Source: Rapana venosa (Eukaryota > Mollusca > Gastropoda > Neogastropoda > Muricidae). Taken from it: a stretch of DNA of 64,000 nucleotides. How positions within the stretch are numbered: the stretch's first letter is position 1; every line of letters begins with the position of its first letter. Below, in pieces: positions 22,250 to 35,736 of the stretch. The notes below the pieces were generated by a model. That model searched no databases, was not told the DNA's origin, and saw only the letters and a list, made by a program, of their open reading frames with translations. The position numbers and the translations under genes were made by a program. The stretch spans positions 39,884,116 to 39,948,115 of the forward strand of contig CM054138.1 in NCBI GenBank assembly GCA_028751875.1. Reading direction: 5' to 3'.

Positions 22250-25240
22250 CAAGTCAAGTCAAGTCAAGTCAAAATGATCTTTATTGAGGGTAAAGGATTA
22301 AGTTTATACAACTTTTTTTCATCCTGCCATCACAAAAAAATAAGGAAATCAAGAAAATTGGCATACAAAAGCAATCAAAATACAATGTTCACATATGTTG
22401 AAGACAAAATCTATGAAGATTTTTAAAAATATAAATCCAGACTAACAAAACATGATAAAGCAAATAAAGACAGTATAACATAAGCTCAAGTCAAAAAGAA
22501 AAACAATAAAACAAACAAACACACAAACAAACGAAAAACAACAAAACAAAAACAAGACTCACAAGACAAGATAAAACAAAACCAAGACAGTATAACATAA
22601 GCTCAAGTCATACAACAAATGAAGACAATACAATAACAAAGGTAGGAATAACAACAAGGTAGCCTGATGTAAGATAACCTCGAGTATAAGAGTGGACTTT
22701 CAATTTGTCCATCAGATGTTTCTCCAAGAGTTTCTTGAACGTTTGTTTCCAAGAAGCTGATTTTAAAGATAGGTAGATTATTCCACACTGTTCTTCCTGA
22801 ATAAGCAAGGCTTGATTTATAGAGATTGTTATGGGGCCTGGGCAAAGACAATCTATGAGTAAGCTTGTTTTTATTAACGGCAAAATTTTTCACAATTTTC
22901 TTTGGGGCTTTTCGTTTAATATATTGTACATACATAGACACTTGTTGAAATGCAGACTGTCTTTGAGTGAAAGAATATATAATTCTTTGTAGTTGTTGGT
23001 GGTCAATGTATTAGGATTCAATGGGATTAGTTTGATAGCTCTTTTTTGTAGACGGCTTATATGCTTTAGGTTTGTTTCAGTAGCATAATCCCATAAGGTT
23101 GAAACATAATTTATAAGAGATAGAATATGTGCGTGAAAGAAAAGTTTTCGTGATTGTAGGTTTATAAAATATTTGATTTTTCTAAGTTGATATAGTCTTA
23201 CTGAGATTCGTTTTCCTAAAGTGGCTATGTGTTCTGACCAAGATAAATCAATGTCAATTACTGCACCTAGTACTTTGTGTGAAATAGCTTCTTCCATTTT
23301 TCGTCTTTGGATAAATATTGGGGCGAATGGAAAACGCAATTTCTGTCTTTTTTGCCGAGTCGTTATAAACATACATTTTGTTTTGTTTGAATTAAGAGAC
23401 ATATGATTGAGTTCTGTCCATTCAATAAGTTTATCGATATCTGCCTGCATATCTTTCACATGCTGGTTAGGATCACTGTTGCTACATTGAATTGATGTAT
23501 CGTCAGCAAACATTTCAAATTACCCATAAATATGCAGAGGTAGGTCATTAATATAAATAGAGAAAAAAGGTGGTCCTAGTATTGATCCCTGTGGTATACC
23601 ATATATCACAGGTAATAAGGTTGATCTCCTGGGATTTCAACAAGCTGTTGACAATTACTGAGAAATCAATCTAAAAATGATAATGCTTGGTCGGAAATTC
23701 TGTAGCATTTTAATTTTTTAATGAGGAGAGAGTGGCTTATAACGTCAAAAGGTTTAGCAAAGTCTAAAAAAAAAAAAAGGACTCCTGTAATTTCACTATG
23801 ATTGATATTCAAAAGACATCCCTCGGGTCAGTTGTATTAATTCAGTATGGCAAGAATGGTTTTCAGGAAATCCTGACTGGTTTTCATTAATTAGATCATG
23901 GGTTTTAAAATGAGACTGCAAGTGAAATTGTACTGTTTTTCTAGTGGTTTAGATAGGACTGATAGTATGGATATGGTCTATAGTTAGACGGATTGGTTGG
24001 GCTCATGATTTAAGGAATTACTTTGGCTTGTTTAAACTTCAATGGGAAATCATTCTTGTCAATACACAAGTTAAATATATACGTTAGAGTATTAGTTACA
24101 GCATATGCGCTGATTTTTTAGTATGTTATTATCTATTTTGTCAAGGTCTCTTGATCCTGATTGTTTTAATTTGAGTAAGCTATTAAGCACTTCTGTTATT
24201 GTGATTGGGGGTATGATAAATTAAGAAGAAATGCTTTTTGATGAACAGTAATGTTTTAATTCTGTCAGCTCATTTGTTGTCGTTCTATTATTTGATATTA
24301 TAGATTCAGCAATGTTTGCAAAGTGAGAGTTAAGGTTTTCTGCTGTTGTTTCTTTTATGACTTTTTGGGTGTTGTGTCTTGAATTATTAGTCAATGTATT
24401 AATGGCTTTCCAAATCGTTTTGGGATTCTGGGCTGAAGACAGCAAATCTTGAAAGTATTTTATTTTCGCTTTGCACTTCATTGAATTGACTTTCTTTCTT
24501 TGCTTTTTATATTCATCTTTTTGCTTCGATTTTAATAGATAATCTCTTAGATTCATTTCCTTTTCGATTTCTTTTGATAACAAAGGAGGTTTTATTAAAT
24601 GTTATATTCTTTTCTTAGTTAATGGAGCATGTTTATCATACATAGCTATAAATGTCTCTATCCAAAAGTTAATAGCATCATCTGGATTTGTAATCTGATA
24701 AACGTGGTCTATGTTTGAGCCGAGTATATCATTAATGAAGATAGTTTTTATTAAACTGTCTAATGGAGCGGTAGGAAATCTCTTTGTGTCCTGATTTTGG
24801 TATCTTTATTCCTTTTTTCCGCCATGTAAAACAAATGGAAGAGTGATCACTACAACCTGTCTGCACTGAGCATATTTCTACTATGTTGGTCTTTGAAGTA
24901 GTGTAAATGTGGTCAATGAGGGTGTTAGTATTATTAGTAATTTGAGTCAGGCGATCGATTATTTGCTCTAAACCGTACATGGCATAGTTAATATTCCACT
25001 TTGATCCGGGGGCTGTCAGATCAATGTTGAAATCTCCCATAAGAAAAATTTCTTTGGACTCTAGAATAGCGGCATCTATCATTGAATTAAAATTGTCATA
25101 CCAGTCAATTGTTTCAGCTGATGATTTACAGCGTCTAAATGTGATTTCTATCCATATTGATTCTACACGAAACTGTTCGAGTATGGTGTGGCCTATGGCC
25201 AAGGAATTTATGCTCTACTCTCACTTTCAGGGATTGATTT
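22250..25240 (-). mobile_element. CR1/L2-like LINE, inactive
   Basis: The minus strand encodes an endonuclease C-terminal part (MGDFNIDLTAP near 25030; CSDHSSICFTW near 24840), then a linker ORF (24221-24583), a decayed RT core, and MFADDTSIQCS (23480-23513, the YADD-type box with Phe). The RT thumb follows (NKTKCMFITTRQK; FFHAHILSLINYVSTLWDYAT) with a C-terminal block ending near 22600. The 3' end is a (TCAAG)n tail at 22250-22273 on the plus strand. Stops and frameshifts separate the blocks. ORF1 is not seen, so the copy is 5'-truncated. Confidence 0.82.
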
Positions 25241-25529
25241 AGCTTCTGCTGATTTCAGTCAAGAAAAGAAGACTTTGCCCCACTACTGACATGGAATAAG
25301 GAATTTAGGCCTAATGCACAGCTCGTCGTATAATAGTTTTATCTCCCCGGGACGCCACAGAGTACAAGCGGAAGGAAAAAAGTAACTAAAGCACAGCTCT
25401 TCAGTCTGGTGGTCCCCTGATGACTCCCAGTACAGTTAGGGGAGAAGAGCAACAAGAAGATTGAAGTTAAGCTTTTTGTTTTCTTCCATCAGTTCGCTGG
25501 GCAATTACTCTGTCCTCAGACTGTTAGTT

Positions 25530-26165
25530 TTTTCCTGCTTCAGCTAGAGTTCTGAGGGTCACAAATGGTGGGATTTTGCGTAAGCAATCGTTTAACCAAC
25601 GTTAAGGTAGCTGCATTCCGACTTTGGGGATAATGTCTTTTCTTTTTGTTCCTTGGCTAGACCGCTGAGGGTCACAATGGTGAGATTCTGTCTATGCGAC
25701 TGTTTTTACCCACCGTTAAGGTAGCCATATTCTGACTTCGGGAATGGTATCTAAAGACGACACCTGTGTGCATGTTAAAAAAAAATCATCCATTCCTACC
25801 GGCATGAAGTGGCCTACTCTTTTGCAAGGCAGAACAGGTTTTTGATGTGTCCACAAGATGTTCTGCATACATTTGCACTCAAGGCCTTGTACACAGCGTA
25901 TAATCTAACCCAGAGGACTTTCGGTGGAGTGGAGTCAGTACTAATATTAACTCCACGGTAAAATTCCCTAAAGCAGGAGCCTCCATGGTGGCTTGATCCC
26001 CTGACATCAGATCACAAACACCATGCTCCAACCACTAGGTTGCCCTGCCCCCCTGGGGTTGACGTCTAAATACAACACCAGTGTGCAAGGGATTGTGAAA
26101 TTTTGTAATCCATACCCACTGGCACAAATCACCGCCACTCTTCTGAAGTCTCTTCAGCGCCTGTG
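25530..26165 (-). mobile_element. Cluster of family B SINE copies
   Basis: A near-complete copy (about 25650-26050; head near ACCTAGTGGTTGGAGC on the minus strand) is flanked by a partial tail (25530-25640: GTTAAGGTAGCTGCATTCCG) and another fragment (26055-26165). All share the GTTAAGGTAGC...TTCTGACTTCGGG tail. Confidence 0.65.
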
Positions 26166-26169
26166 ACAA

Positions 26170-27940
26170 GTCTCTCTGGACCTGTAGTTGCAGGTGTTGG
26201 CATTGCATTGTGTCTGTGATTTTTCAGTGCAAGGCCATTGTGATTCTTGCATCACCTGCTGTTTGGTGATGTCAGTATACTGCTAACCTAGCTGTCCTGT
26301 GTCTAACAGATTTCAGGTGCCTGGTCCTACAATCTGCTTATCCACTCCCCATGACCTAGCCAGACCAGGTTTTATTTGGTCTCACCCTGATGTTTTCTTC
26401 AGGGTTTTGTCAAAACTGAGTCACTTGCCTCATAAGTGATGCCCAGGTTACCAATTCATAAACAGATTCTTTTGCAGGATTTCTGAAGCCTTTCATTTTC
26501 CCCTATACATTTGCCGATTTGGTTGATAAACAAGTCAAGCAACACAACGCTATGCATAGTCACACACACACACACAACACACACTACTAGCACACCAGTT
26601 TTTGCCGTCAGCAAAAATAAAATCACCAAAATCTACTCTACAACGTCTGTTTTTACTTTTTTATTTTAATTTTATTAATCATTATTGCATGCCCATTTTC
26701 ATAACCATGGCCAAAAAATAAGAGATAAATCTGTACATTTTTATGATACACTCAAACCAATACAGTCCATATGATAAGGCATGATCAAAACAACGACAAC
26801 ATTAAAAAAAGAAAGGACATCCAAATCTAGTGAGCATTTGACTGAAATCTTGTTCCAACGTTTTTCCAAGTCTTACGAACATGAACAATCTCTTGGGTAG
26901 AGCCCACTTCTACAGTTCTCTTTTTCATTTAAAATGACATAAAACATTCAAATAAACGATGGAAAAAATGTTTTGATGACATCAACAATAACAAGAGGAG
27001 GAGAAGAAGAACAAGTCCACAGAATACGAATTCTGAGAATATCTGCGAGATTCCCACTTGAGGAGATGGTGGGATTGGGAGGGGGTGGTGGGGAACTCCT
27101 GTCTTGCCTGGTATTTGTTCATATCTCGGATGTGTGTAAAATCTCATCTTTCTGGTCAGTAAGAAAGAGGGAGTAGTCCAATGCTAAACAGTGGTATGCC
27201 AGAATGAAAAACAAGCTTTTTGTTTTCAAACCCAAATGTTCCCCTCTCTCCCCTCCTTCTCACACCCTCTGGCCTTGCATGGTTGTCAGAGTGCTGGATC
27301 CATTTTGACCATGAGACTTTCAATACAGCATTAAGCATTCAAGTCAACACAAACACTTTTTAGCTCTTGTTCCTTTTTTAAGATACACTGAGCACATGAT
27401 TGATAGATCAGAATTGTAACACTTATCCATCCCTAAAAAAACAACAGCATTTTATTTATTTCATGTTCCTTACAGCCGGCCTACCACATAAGCCATATCA
27501 GGGCTATTACCCCCTTCAGTTTCAATGGCTCCAGTAACATTCACTCCAAGTTTAAAACCAACATCTCCTAATCCCTTTAAATATCCAACACTGTCACTCT
27601 GAAGAAAAAAAGCCACCAAATGACAAAGTATCTTAGTAATTTCGTTCCTTAGGGCTAATAAAGTTAAGTTGTACAATGGATGCCAACCATTTTGCTTCAT
27701 CTATCATCTTGTTACAAGAAATTGTTTAACAAACATTTGAAAGTAATTAAACATACATGACAAAAATGCCTGCAGAATGGACATCCTGTGCCCTCCTGGT
27801 ATTTCCACTATCACAACATGGTCGCCAGAACAAAACAACGCAGGCAAAAAGTATTATCGTCTGAAAATAAAATTTTTTAAAAAGATGTTAGAATTGCAAA
27901 GAAATGGCAGGAGATTGGAATGGGAATGGGAAGGCATAAG

Positions 27941-28014
<74 letters not shown>

Positions 28015-28990
28015 GAGGGAGGGAAAGAAAGGTAAGATGAAAGACTGAAACAAAGAAAATTATGTCAATGGGGAAATTTCTAGCACAAAATCTCAGGGAG
28101 AAGAGGATGCCATTTATACCAAAAGAACCCCTCATGGGAGTATCAATAACAGCAAAAACAAAATCCCAATAAACCACACAACCCCCCCCCCTCCCCCCTA
28201 CCTGTCAAACACTTCCCCAATGAAGTCCATCATCTATCCTCTCCCAAGCTTTCCTGCTCCCATATGCCTATGTATTTTATGTTTGAGTGTGCATATGTGT
28301 TTATACATGTGTTAGTCACGAATCTGTACAATTTTGCTAATGAGAGATGGTGGTTTCTGTGCAGTCTCATTCAGTTCTGATCACAATCAGGACCTTGACA
28401 TATGTACAATCAAATATCATCACCATAACACCAGTAGGATCACCACCATAACTGACGTCTCATGCTTTTCACCCTAACCAGGCCCCCTCTATGCATCAAC
28501 AAAGGTGCTTGGTTTTTTGTGTGCTTAGCTGGATTATTTGTCGGTTTCAAACTTTAAAAACTTCTCACACTCGTGCCTTTTGCTGCACTTTGAAAGAATC
28601 CAGACATTTCCAGGTCAAAATGAAGTTTATACTTTCTCTCTTCATTTCAGGAAAAAAGCACTTTTATAATTTTGTGGAGTAATCCTTTACCAGTAATTTA
28701 TTTTTTGAAAAAAAAAGGGGGGGGGGGGGGGAACTAAAAAAAGGCACCAACACTAACAAAGTAGTAAATGAAATGACCCAATGTCAATGCACAGCTAATT
28801 AAAAATCTCAAACCTCAACGTACACCACCATCTGACCAGCACCCCTGCAAGTTCTATTTCTGTCTAATTCACTGCTGACCAATTCCAGTCTTCTAAAGCT
28901 TTAACCGAACTGTGATTTTCCAAACTCCTGACAAACACAGATCTATCTATGCAGTCAGGGCATGTGAGGGAAGAGGCAAAGCCAGACGGG
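26170..28990. other. Intergenic stretch without recognisable gene
   Basis: AT-rich DNA with a family D repeat (27470-27605), a (GA)n (27945-28011), a poly(G) run near 28720 and short microsatellites. Open frames are short, overlap on both strands and show no domain. Confidence 0.5.
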
Positions 28991-28994
28991 GATA

Positions 28995-29600
28995 GGGTAG
29001 AGGGGTGGAGAGCCTAGAAGCGGTCAGAGCAGTGAACTCGCCACCTGACGATGCAGGTTTAAGCCGCCTCCTGGTTCAAGGGGATTTTCCCCCTGAAGTT
29101 AACATCAGCAGCGACTCCACTCTCCCAAAAGTCCTTCAGATGAAATTTAAACTGAGGTCCCATGTATGGGGACGGGATAGCTCAGTGGTCGGAGCACTCG
29201 CTTTCCCCAAGCCAAGTTAAGCAGCGTCGAGCGTGGTTACTAGTTGGATGGGTGACCGTTTGCGCGCCTTGGCTTCAGTACAGTTCCCCCAGTTCACCCA
29301 GCTGTAAATGGGTACCTGCCCTCTCTAGGGTCAGGGAAGGTAAAGCAGCGAGGGAGAGGAGATGGGCGCCGCCCTCAATATGCTGGCCCTAGAGAAGTGA
29401 GGTCTCTGACGCCTCGCTCCCCTACGACCTTATAGGTTATGGGACTCCTTTACCTTTACCTTTACCATGTATGAATGCACACAGAACACCTTGCACACAC
29501 ATCAAAACCCGTTCTGCCTTTTGGAACAATAGGCTGCTGCATGCCTGTTGTAACGGATAACAAGATAGAAGCAAAAAATTGCAAGCACACTGGTACCGTG
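28995..29600 (+). mobile_element. Family B/C SINE interrupted by the tRNA/5S SINE
   Basis: The left part (28995-29168) has the tRNA-like start GAGCCTAGAAGCGGTCAGAG, the CTGGTTCAAGGGG B-box area and TCCTTCAGATGAAATTTAAAC. The right part (29474-29600) resumes with ATGCACACAGAACACCTTGC and AAACCCGTTCTGCC. The exact 9-bp duplication shows that the inner element inserted into an existing SINE. Confidence 0.75.
29169..29464 (+). mobile_element. SINE with chimeric tRNA/5S rRNA head, copy 1
   Basis: The 296-bp element is flanked by CCATGTATG (29160-29168 and 29465-29473). The head starts with a tRNA-like 5' half containing TAGCTCAGTGGTCGGAGC (A box). It continues into sequence matching the 3' half of animal 5S rRNA: AAGTTAAGCAGCGTCG, then TTGGATGGGTGACCG. 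The body includes AGCTGTAAATGGGTACC, and the end is a (CTTTAC)n tail. It is inserted into an older tRNA-headed SINE. Confidence 0.88.
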
Positions 29601-30534
29601 TTTAGACAACCTCCTCAAAGTCGGAATGAGGCTACCAAAGGGGTAAAAAAACCAGTTGCATACACAAAATCTCCTATTGGTAAACTTCAAAGCTCTAACC
29701 AAGGGAACCCCCCAAAAAAACACCCCAACCATCTCCCCACCCCCAAAACAAAGCTAAAAATCATCGCTGTTGCTTACAGCCCTGTCACCACAGGGACCCT
29801 ACCAGGAGAGCTGAAGAGCAGAGTGGGCAAAACATGGACATCACGCCTTGATGAGAATGACTGAAACTATGAAATGAGCGCTGTGACAAAAAACTGACCA
29901 TAGCACCGTTTCTTTTGATGCGTAAGATTAAGATAGTACCTGCACACAAAATACATTTGAAGAAACTGGCACAAACACAGTATAAGTATACTGAAAAGGA
30001 TGATGAATGCAGAACTCTTTGTGCTTTACAGCTGTACTGAATAAATTAGCTTCATGTAAGAGAAAAAAAATGGGAAAAGAAGAGAAGGGGGGAAAAACTG
30101 TCAGTACCTGTCTATACAAAAACCACACAAATTATACACTGAGTACATTACACATGAGTACATCATATTCTGTGACAAAATCCTGTAGTCCTCTCAACTA
30201 TAAGGACAGGGCAGATGATAACAGCAATGATGTGAGTTATCAAGTATTGATCACATTGAACTGACTGTCCTTGAGCTGAAGCTACCTGCAGCATAATGTA
30301 GAGTCCAAACACATTCAGGACAGGATTCTATTCTTTTACATCAACAACAACAAATCTGTTGTAAATTCCAATCTCAAGGTAAGGACAGTACTCCCAATCC
30401 ACCCCTCTTTCCAAAAATTGCCCTCTTCTTTAAAGTTGCTTTTTGTTAGTTGCATGCTGTGCGCGTCTGTGTGTGTGTGGGAGAGAGTACAATATACATA
30501 CTCGCTGGTCCTCCAAACAACACAATAAACACAT

Positions 30535-30935
30535 CACTAGATCCATGGAGATAAAGTCCTTCGGATGAGACTATAAACGGAGGTCCAATGTGCGAACGCA
30601 CGCAGAACATCTTGCGCACATGTTAAAACCCATTCCACTTTTCGGAAGAGTAGGCCATTGTGCGTCGGTGGGAACAGATGACAAAATTTACAAAATTGCA
30701 TACACACAGGGACTGGATGAAAAGAACCACATGAGTGCTTATTCCATTATCCTTGAAATAAGATAAATAAACAAATAAAATAATAAAAAGAGAATACCCA
30801 GGTAGCTGTTCAGGATCTCGTGTCTAAACCCTGTCAAAGTATAATTACTTTGCTCACAGGGACTGGATGTAAAAAAGCACATAAGTGCTTATTCCATTAT
30901 CCTCGTTATAAAAGAATAAAACAAAATAAATAAAA
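30535..30935 (+). mobile_element. Family C SINE fragments in tandem
   Basis: One copy (about 30535-30775) runs from TCCTTCGGATGAGACTATAAA through AGAACATCTTGCGCACATG and GGGACTGGATG to GTGCTTATTCCATTATCC. A second 3' piece (30857-30930) repeats GGGACTGGATGTAAAAAAGC and the same end. Confidence 0.7.
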
Positions 30936-31482
30936 AAGAAACGATTAAACTAGTCAACCAGCCATTGACTCATAGAGTTTTCAATGATGCTTGGACGACG
31001 AACTTATTCTTCAGGTGAAAAGAGAGGGACCCCAGAAGTTTCTTTTTTTTAAAAACCCTTGTTGCACTGAAAACGTAAGACTGAAACCTAGCCTTTTGTT
31101 TTCAAGATAGAAAAATCCCCTAAACAATCACAACATTTACCTAGTATTGAGAAGAACTGATCCATATACAAGGGATAATACATTGTATTGAGAACTAATC
31201 CATATACAAAGATGTATGAATTTTATATAGTGGCCATACAAAGTAAGTACCTATAATTTTTGTCTTTATACAGTTTTAGTTTGTTTGTTGATACACTTGA
31301 TACAGCCAGCCATTTGTGTGCTCACCTTCAGCAGCACTGTGTCTGAAGGGAATGAAAACAAGAAGCGAAATGAAAGAAACCAAGCAAAGTCAGCATTGCT
31401 CTGGCCTGCATTTCTGCGTAACACACACACGACTGGCACAGAAACAATGGCTACAGAACAGGCAAGATATATGAATAGGTAT

Positions 31483-31487
<5 letters not shown>

Positions 31488-31555
<68 letters not shown>

Positions 31556-31634
31556 GAGATGGGAGGGAAGAGAGAGATGGGAGGGAAGAGAGAGAGAGGG
31601 AGGGAGAGAGAGAGAGGGAGTGAGAGAGAGATTA
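31488..31634. repeat. (GA)n microsatellite
   Basis: About 30 GA units and GGGAGGGAAGAGAGA variants, in intergenic DNA. A similar (GA)n occurs at 27945-28011. Confidence 0.95.
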
Positions 31635-31639
31635 TGATG

Positions 31640-34600
31640 AAATAAAGGAACATTTATATATACAAAAACACAAGCTGATCAAATGTATTATATATATGTA
31701 TATATATATATCTCTCTCAATTCCATACTATACTGCATACTGTACACACAACAACAAAAATAAGGGGAAAACCTCAAATAAATCCAAAGTGCTGTTTAAC
31801 CAATAATATCAGACAACATCTAACTGTACAAACAAAAAAACAAATGAATGCCCAAATGCTCCAAGATAATGAATCCCATGTTCTGTAAAATGATACACAG
31901 CTGTAACGAACTGAGATTTTTTTTTTCCCAAAAACTTTCCAGCAGCTTCAGAAAAAAACAAGATCTGGTCAAACACACAGTACAGAAAAATCTTGGTCAC
32001 CTTTGAGGCTACTCAACTTTTGATAGCTCAAAGGCTGTGGTCCCTACAAATCTCAAACTGGCAGTGACTAAGATTTGTTTCTTCTTTGTGCCTATATCCT
32101 TATAAGTGTGTAGATCCATTTTGATACTAGGCACTCTGATGTAAGAATTAAGATTTACCTTGCAAAGCTTGTTCAAAGGATTGTTTGCCATAAAAAGAAA
32201 GTGCTAACCTATTGTTATCTTCATGTTCATGCTTTGCCATCAAGTGTAATTGATTTCCATGTAAACATCTTGTCATGCACAGATAATGCAAACATTGGGA
32301 ACAAACTTTAAAATTTCACGATTTCTCAGTTTAAGCTGTTTTTTAAAAATGTAATGTTGTGCAGATATAAATGTCTGCATATTTATATATCTGTAGAATC
32401 AAAACACAGTAACAATTTGGTTCCAAAGGCTTACCATCTAAAAACCAACATATCGGATGACCGTGTTCCTCCAAACATCACCTCACTGATACATTTCTGT
32501 GCTGGCAACTATTCAAGTTACTTCCTCTGCAAGTTTGCCTCATGGGAAAAAAAATCCTGTTCCCCTTCCCTTTTTCTTGTTTCTTTTCCCCAACAATATG
32601 TGATGATATCTGCAATGGTTGTCAATGTTTACGTTTTTTCCCATAAACATGAAAAGATGAGAACAGTAGGTATATCTACACTTGCTGTCTGAACTACATG
32701 ACGATGTGTCACCAACCCCACACACCGGTCACTGTGATGACTGCATCGTTCCACAACCACCTCACTTATTCACCGTACCATTTCAATTGTATGATAATGG
32801 TCAACATTTATGTAATCTCATTTTCATTTGAAAATTATGAGGGAGCAAAATGACCTCATGTTTGTAGGCAATCCTGACTTAATTTTTTTCCTAACTTCAG
32901 TGCACTCTCACAAATTTGCACTTACACTTTAATTTGCAGAAATGCATTAAAAACAGGAAGGGGGGGGGAGGGGGGCCTCAGTTCCGTAGAGGAGACTAAA
33001 TTGGCAAATATGGCACACTTGCAGGGGTGTAGTAGAGTAGTGTACAACAGCCAAGACAAGTCTTTATGTCCACCAGTGCTCTGATTACTGCTCCCATTTC
33101 AAAATATCTCCAGGGTCATCCACTTCCATAAAAAAGAAGAAAAATTTGCACTCTTATCTTGAACTCAACCTTCAATTTATACAAAGAAATGTGTTTCTAC
33201 ATTTCAGTTCTTCATTTTTGATCTAGTATGGACCTTGTCAGCTGTGTATGGTCAGTATTTGAATGTCTTTCTTTTCAGTTTGTGTTCTCTAAATATGCTT
33301 CAGCATTTTCCCTGTTTTGTTTTGTGCATTCAAAATGAATTTCTCTATACACAATAAAATGTTCAATTTGCGTTTTACAAACCATGGATGGTGATTCTTT
33401 CTTTTCTTTTTTAAAATAGGAAAGATGGGGCTAACCGGTGTTATATATATTTTAAAAAAACAACAAAACGATCTAACCCTTTTCCTTGTTTGCACCTGCA
33501 TTACCTTTACTTAAAGAATTCTTTTATGAAAAAGGAAAGGAAATCAATGACTGCAGTTCAAAGGTCTATGAGTTTTATTTATTTATTATTTCATTTCTTG
33601 CCTCGAGCCTGAGGTTCACTGACAGTGAGAGATGACATTCACGATCATTTTCACCCACCATTAAGGTAGCTGCATTCTGACTTTGGGGATGTACGAGTTT
33701 TATAAACTGAACAATAAAGTTTACCGTGCACAAGAAACAAAACATACCACGAAAGCCCTGAGGGGGAAAAAACACAACAAGAGTGCCCTGATATAACAGT
33801 ACAAATAAAGAGGAAAACCCAACCAGTACAGTTTTTGACAAAGCAGAACTCTCAGAGTGTAGCTTTTAGATTCCACACCCTCAACACCTGTTAAGGCAAA
33901 AAAAATCACCCCATTATAAAACATAAATTAAAAAAAATTTGAAGGGACAAGACTTTAAAACCCCCCAACCCAACCCACAACATTAAACATTGTATTTGCA
34001 CAAAGAAAAGCACAAAATATCATACAAAATTAACAGGACTTTTTCACAAAGGGCACTTTCTCAAAACCTAAATAAAATACCAAAAGAACATTTACAGGAC
34101 CTATTTGAGAAAAACATCATCACACAATCTAAATACAACACAACATTAACATTTCAAAAAAACACAATTTTACAAAACCTGAATATCATACAAGCTTGGC
34201 ATGACCTATTCAGTAAGTAGTCAGTATGCACGCTTCACAAAACCCAAATAAACATTCAATGACCCACTAAAAACAACAACCACATCTTCAAAAATCATCT
34301 ATACCATGCAAATTTAATCTTATAAAGCAACTTTTACAAAAGCTAAATCTACAGAATTCTGTGTATGAAGACGTACACTGTACATAGATCACAAAGTTTC
34401 CCCTGGCCTGTTCAATAGGACAACAAACGAAGAAAGAAAAACGTGTCAGCCACAATCTTAACAGCCAGGGAAATTCTCCTTAGTTAGCACAAGGATGAGT
34501 GTGAGTAAGGCCTGAATACCAATGAAATCAGACACAGTGCTCCCATTCCACAATCCTGATTGTGACAAGCACGGCAGATATAAGGCACAAACAGAGATAA

Positions 34601-34798
34601 CATGTAAGCAGTTTGGTTTGTCAATCTGGATCTAAAATTTTACTCTTGTTAGAAACATCTCTTCATTTTTGAATGAAAAAAACCCCCAACCCAAAACCAA
34701 ACAGAAACAAAATTAATCACCCGACCTGCACTTGTTTTGAGAATTTATTGATGATTAGTGTGACTGTGTTGGGTTTTTGTTTTTTGCTCTGCGTGCAT

Positions 34799-34829
<31 letters not shown>

Positions 34830-35430
34830 CGCATGTGTGTGATGAAAACTGCAAACACAATCTGGACAAATACAGTGCAGTATTGAATACCACAATGAAA
34901 CATAGGGACTTCAATAGTTGGCATTACAGAGACTATGCTTTACTGTAAGTTATCAGAACAACACTATAGGTACAATAATTCATGAGCACAACATACAGTC
35001 CTGTATCAAAGAAACCCAGAAGTTGTTTTTTAAAAACATTTTTCTTCTTTAGATTAAGCAGGAAATAACTTACAATACACTTCCACCCCAAACCTCCTCA
35101 CAACACACTTAACAAACAAAATAACCAAACCACCACACAATAACCGTCCCCCCTCCCCCAAAAAAAGATCCAAAAAACAAAACAAAACAAAAACATAAAA
35201 TGCTAGAAAAATACAGACATGCACTATCAGTGTGCTCTAACAACTGCAATGTTATAAACATATTGCTAACCCTCAAGCATCTTGACCATATTGCTTCTGA
35301 TAACACAAACCTTCACACAGACACAGACATTATATCCACCTTGAGTAATAAATATATACATACATGTAAACTGTGTATCTCTAAGATATCCCACATCTGA
35401 CTTACACCCATATTCCTCCAGTCTCTATGC
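31640..35430. other. Intergenic stretch without recognisable gene
   Basis: AT-rich sequence with short open frames that lack any recognisable motif. It includes a family B tail fragment (33588-33692) and (GT)n at 34798-34830. Part could be a long 3' UTR of ZFYVE21, which I cannot show. Confidence 0.45.
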
Positions 35431-35434
35431 TAAC

Positions 35435-35736
35435 CAGCAAAGATTTAGGGGCAGATAAACAGCAAAGATTTAGGGGCAGATATACAGCAAAGATTTAGGG
35501 GCAGATATACAGCAAAGATTTAGGGGCAGATATACAGCAAAGATTTAGGGGCAGATATACAGCAAAGATTTAAGGGCAGATATACAGCAAAGATTTAGGG
35601 GCAGATATACAGCAAAGATTTAAGGGCAGATATACAGCAAAGATTTAGGGGCAGATATACAGCAAAGATTTAGGGGCAGATATACAGCAAAGATTTAGGG
35701 GCAGATATACAGCAAAGATTTAAGGGCAGATATACA
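35435..35736. repeat. 25-bp tandem repeat, twelve copies
   Basis: The unit is CAGCAAAGATTTAGGGGCAG plus ATATA. Variation is limited to a G/A change and one ATAAA ending. The array is intergenic between the LINE cluster and ZFYVE21. Confidence 0.93.

Noticed and set aside
29169..29290. Apparent 5S rRNA gene or tRNA gene
   Set aside because: Only the 3' half of 5S and the 5' half of a tRNA are present, joined together, with a SINE body, tail and target duplications around them.
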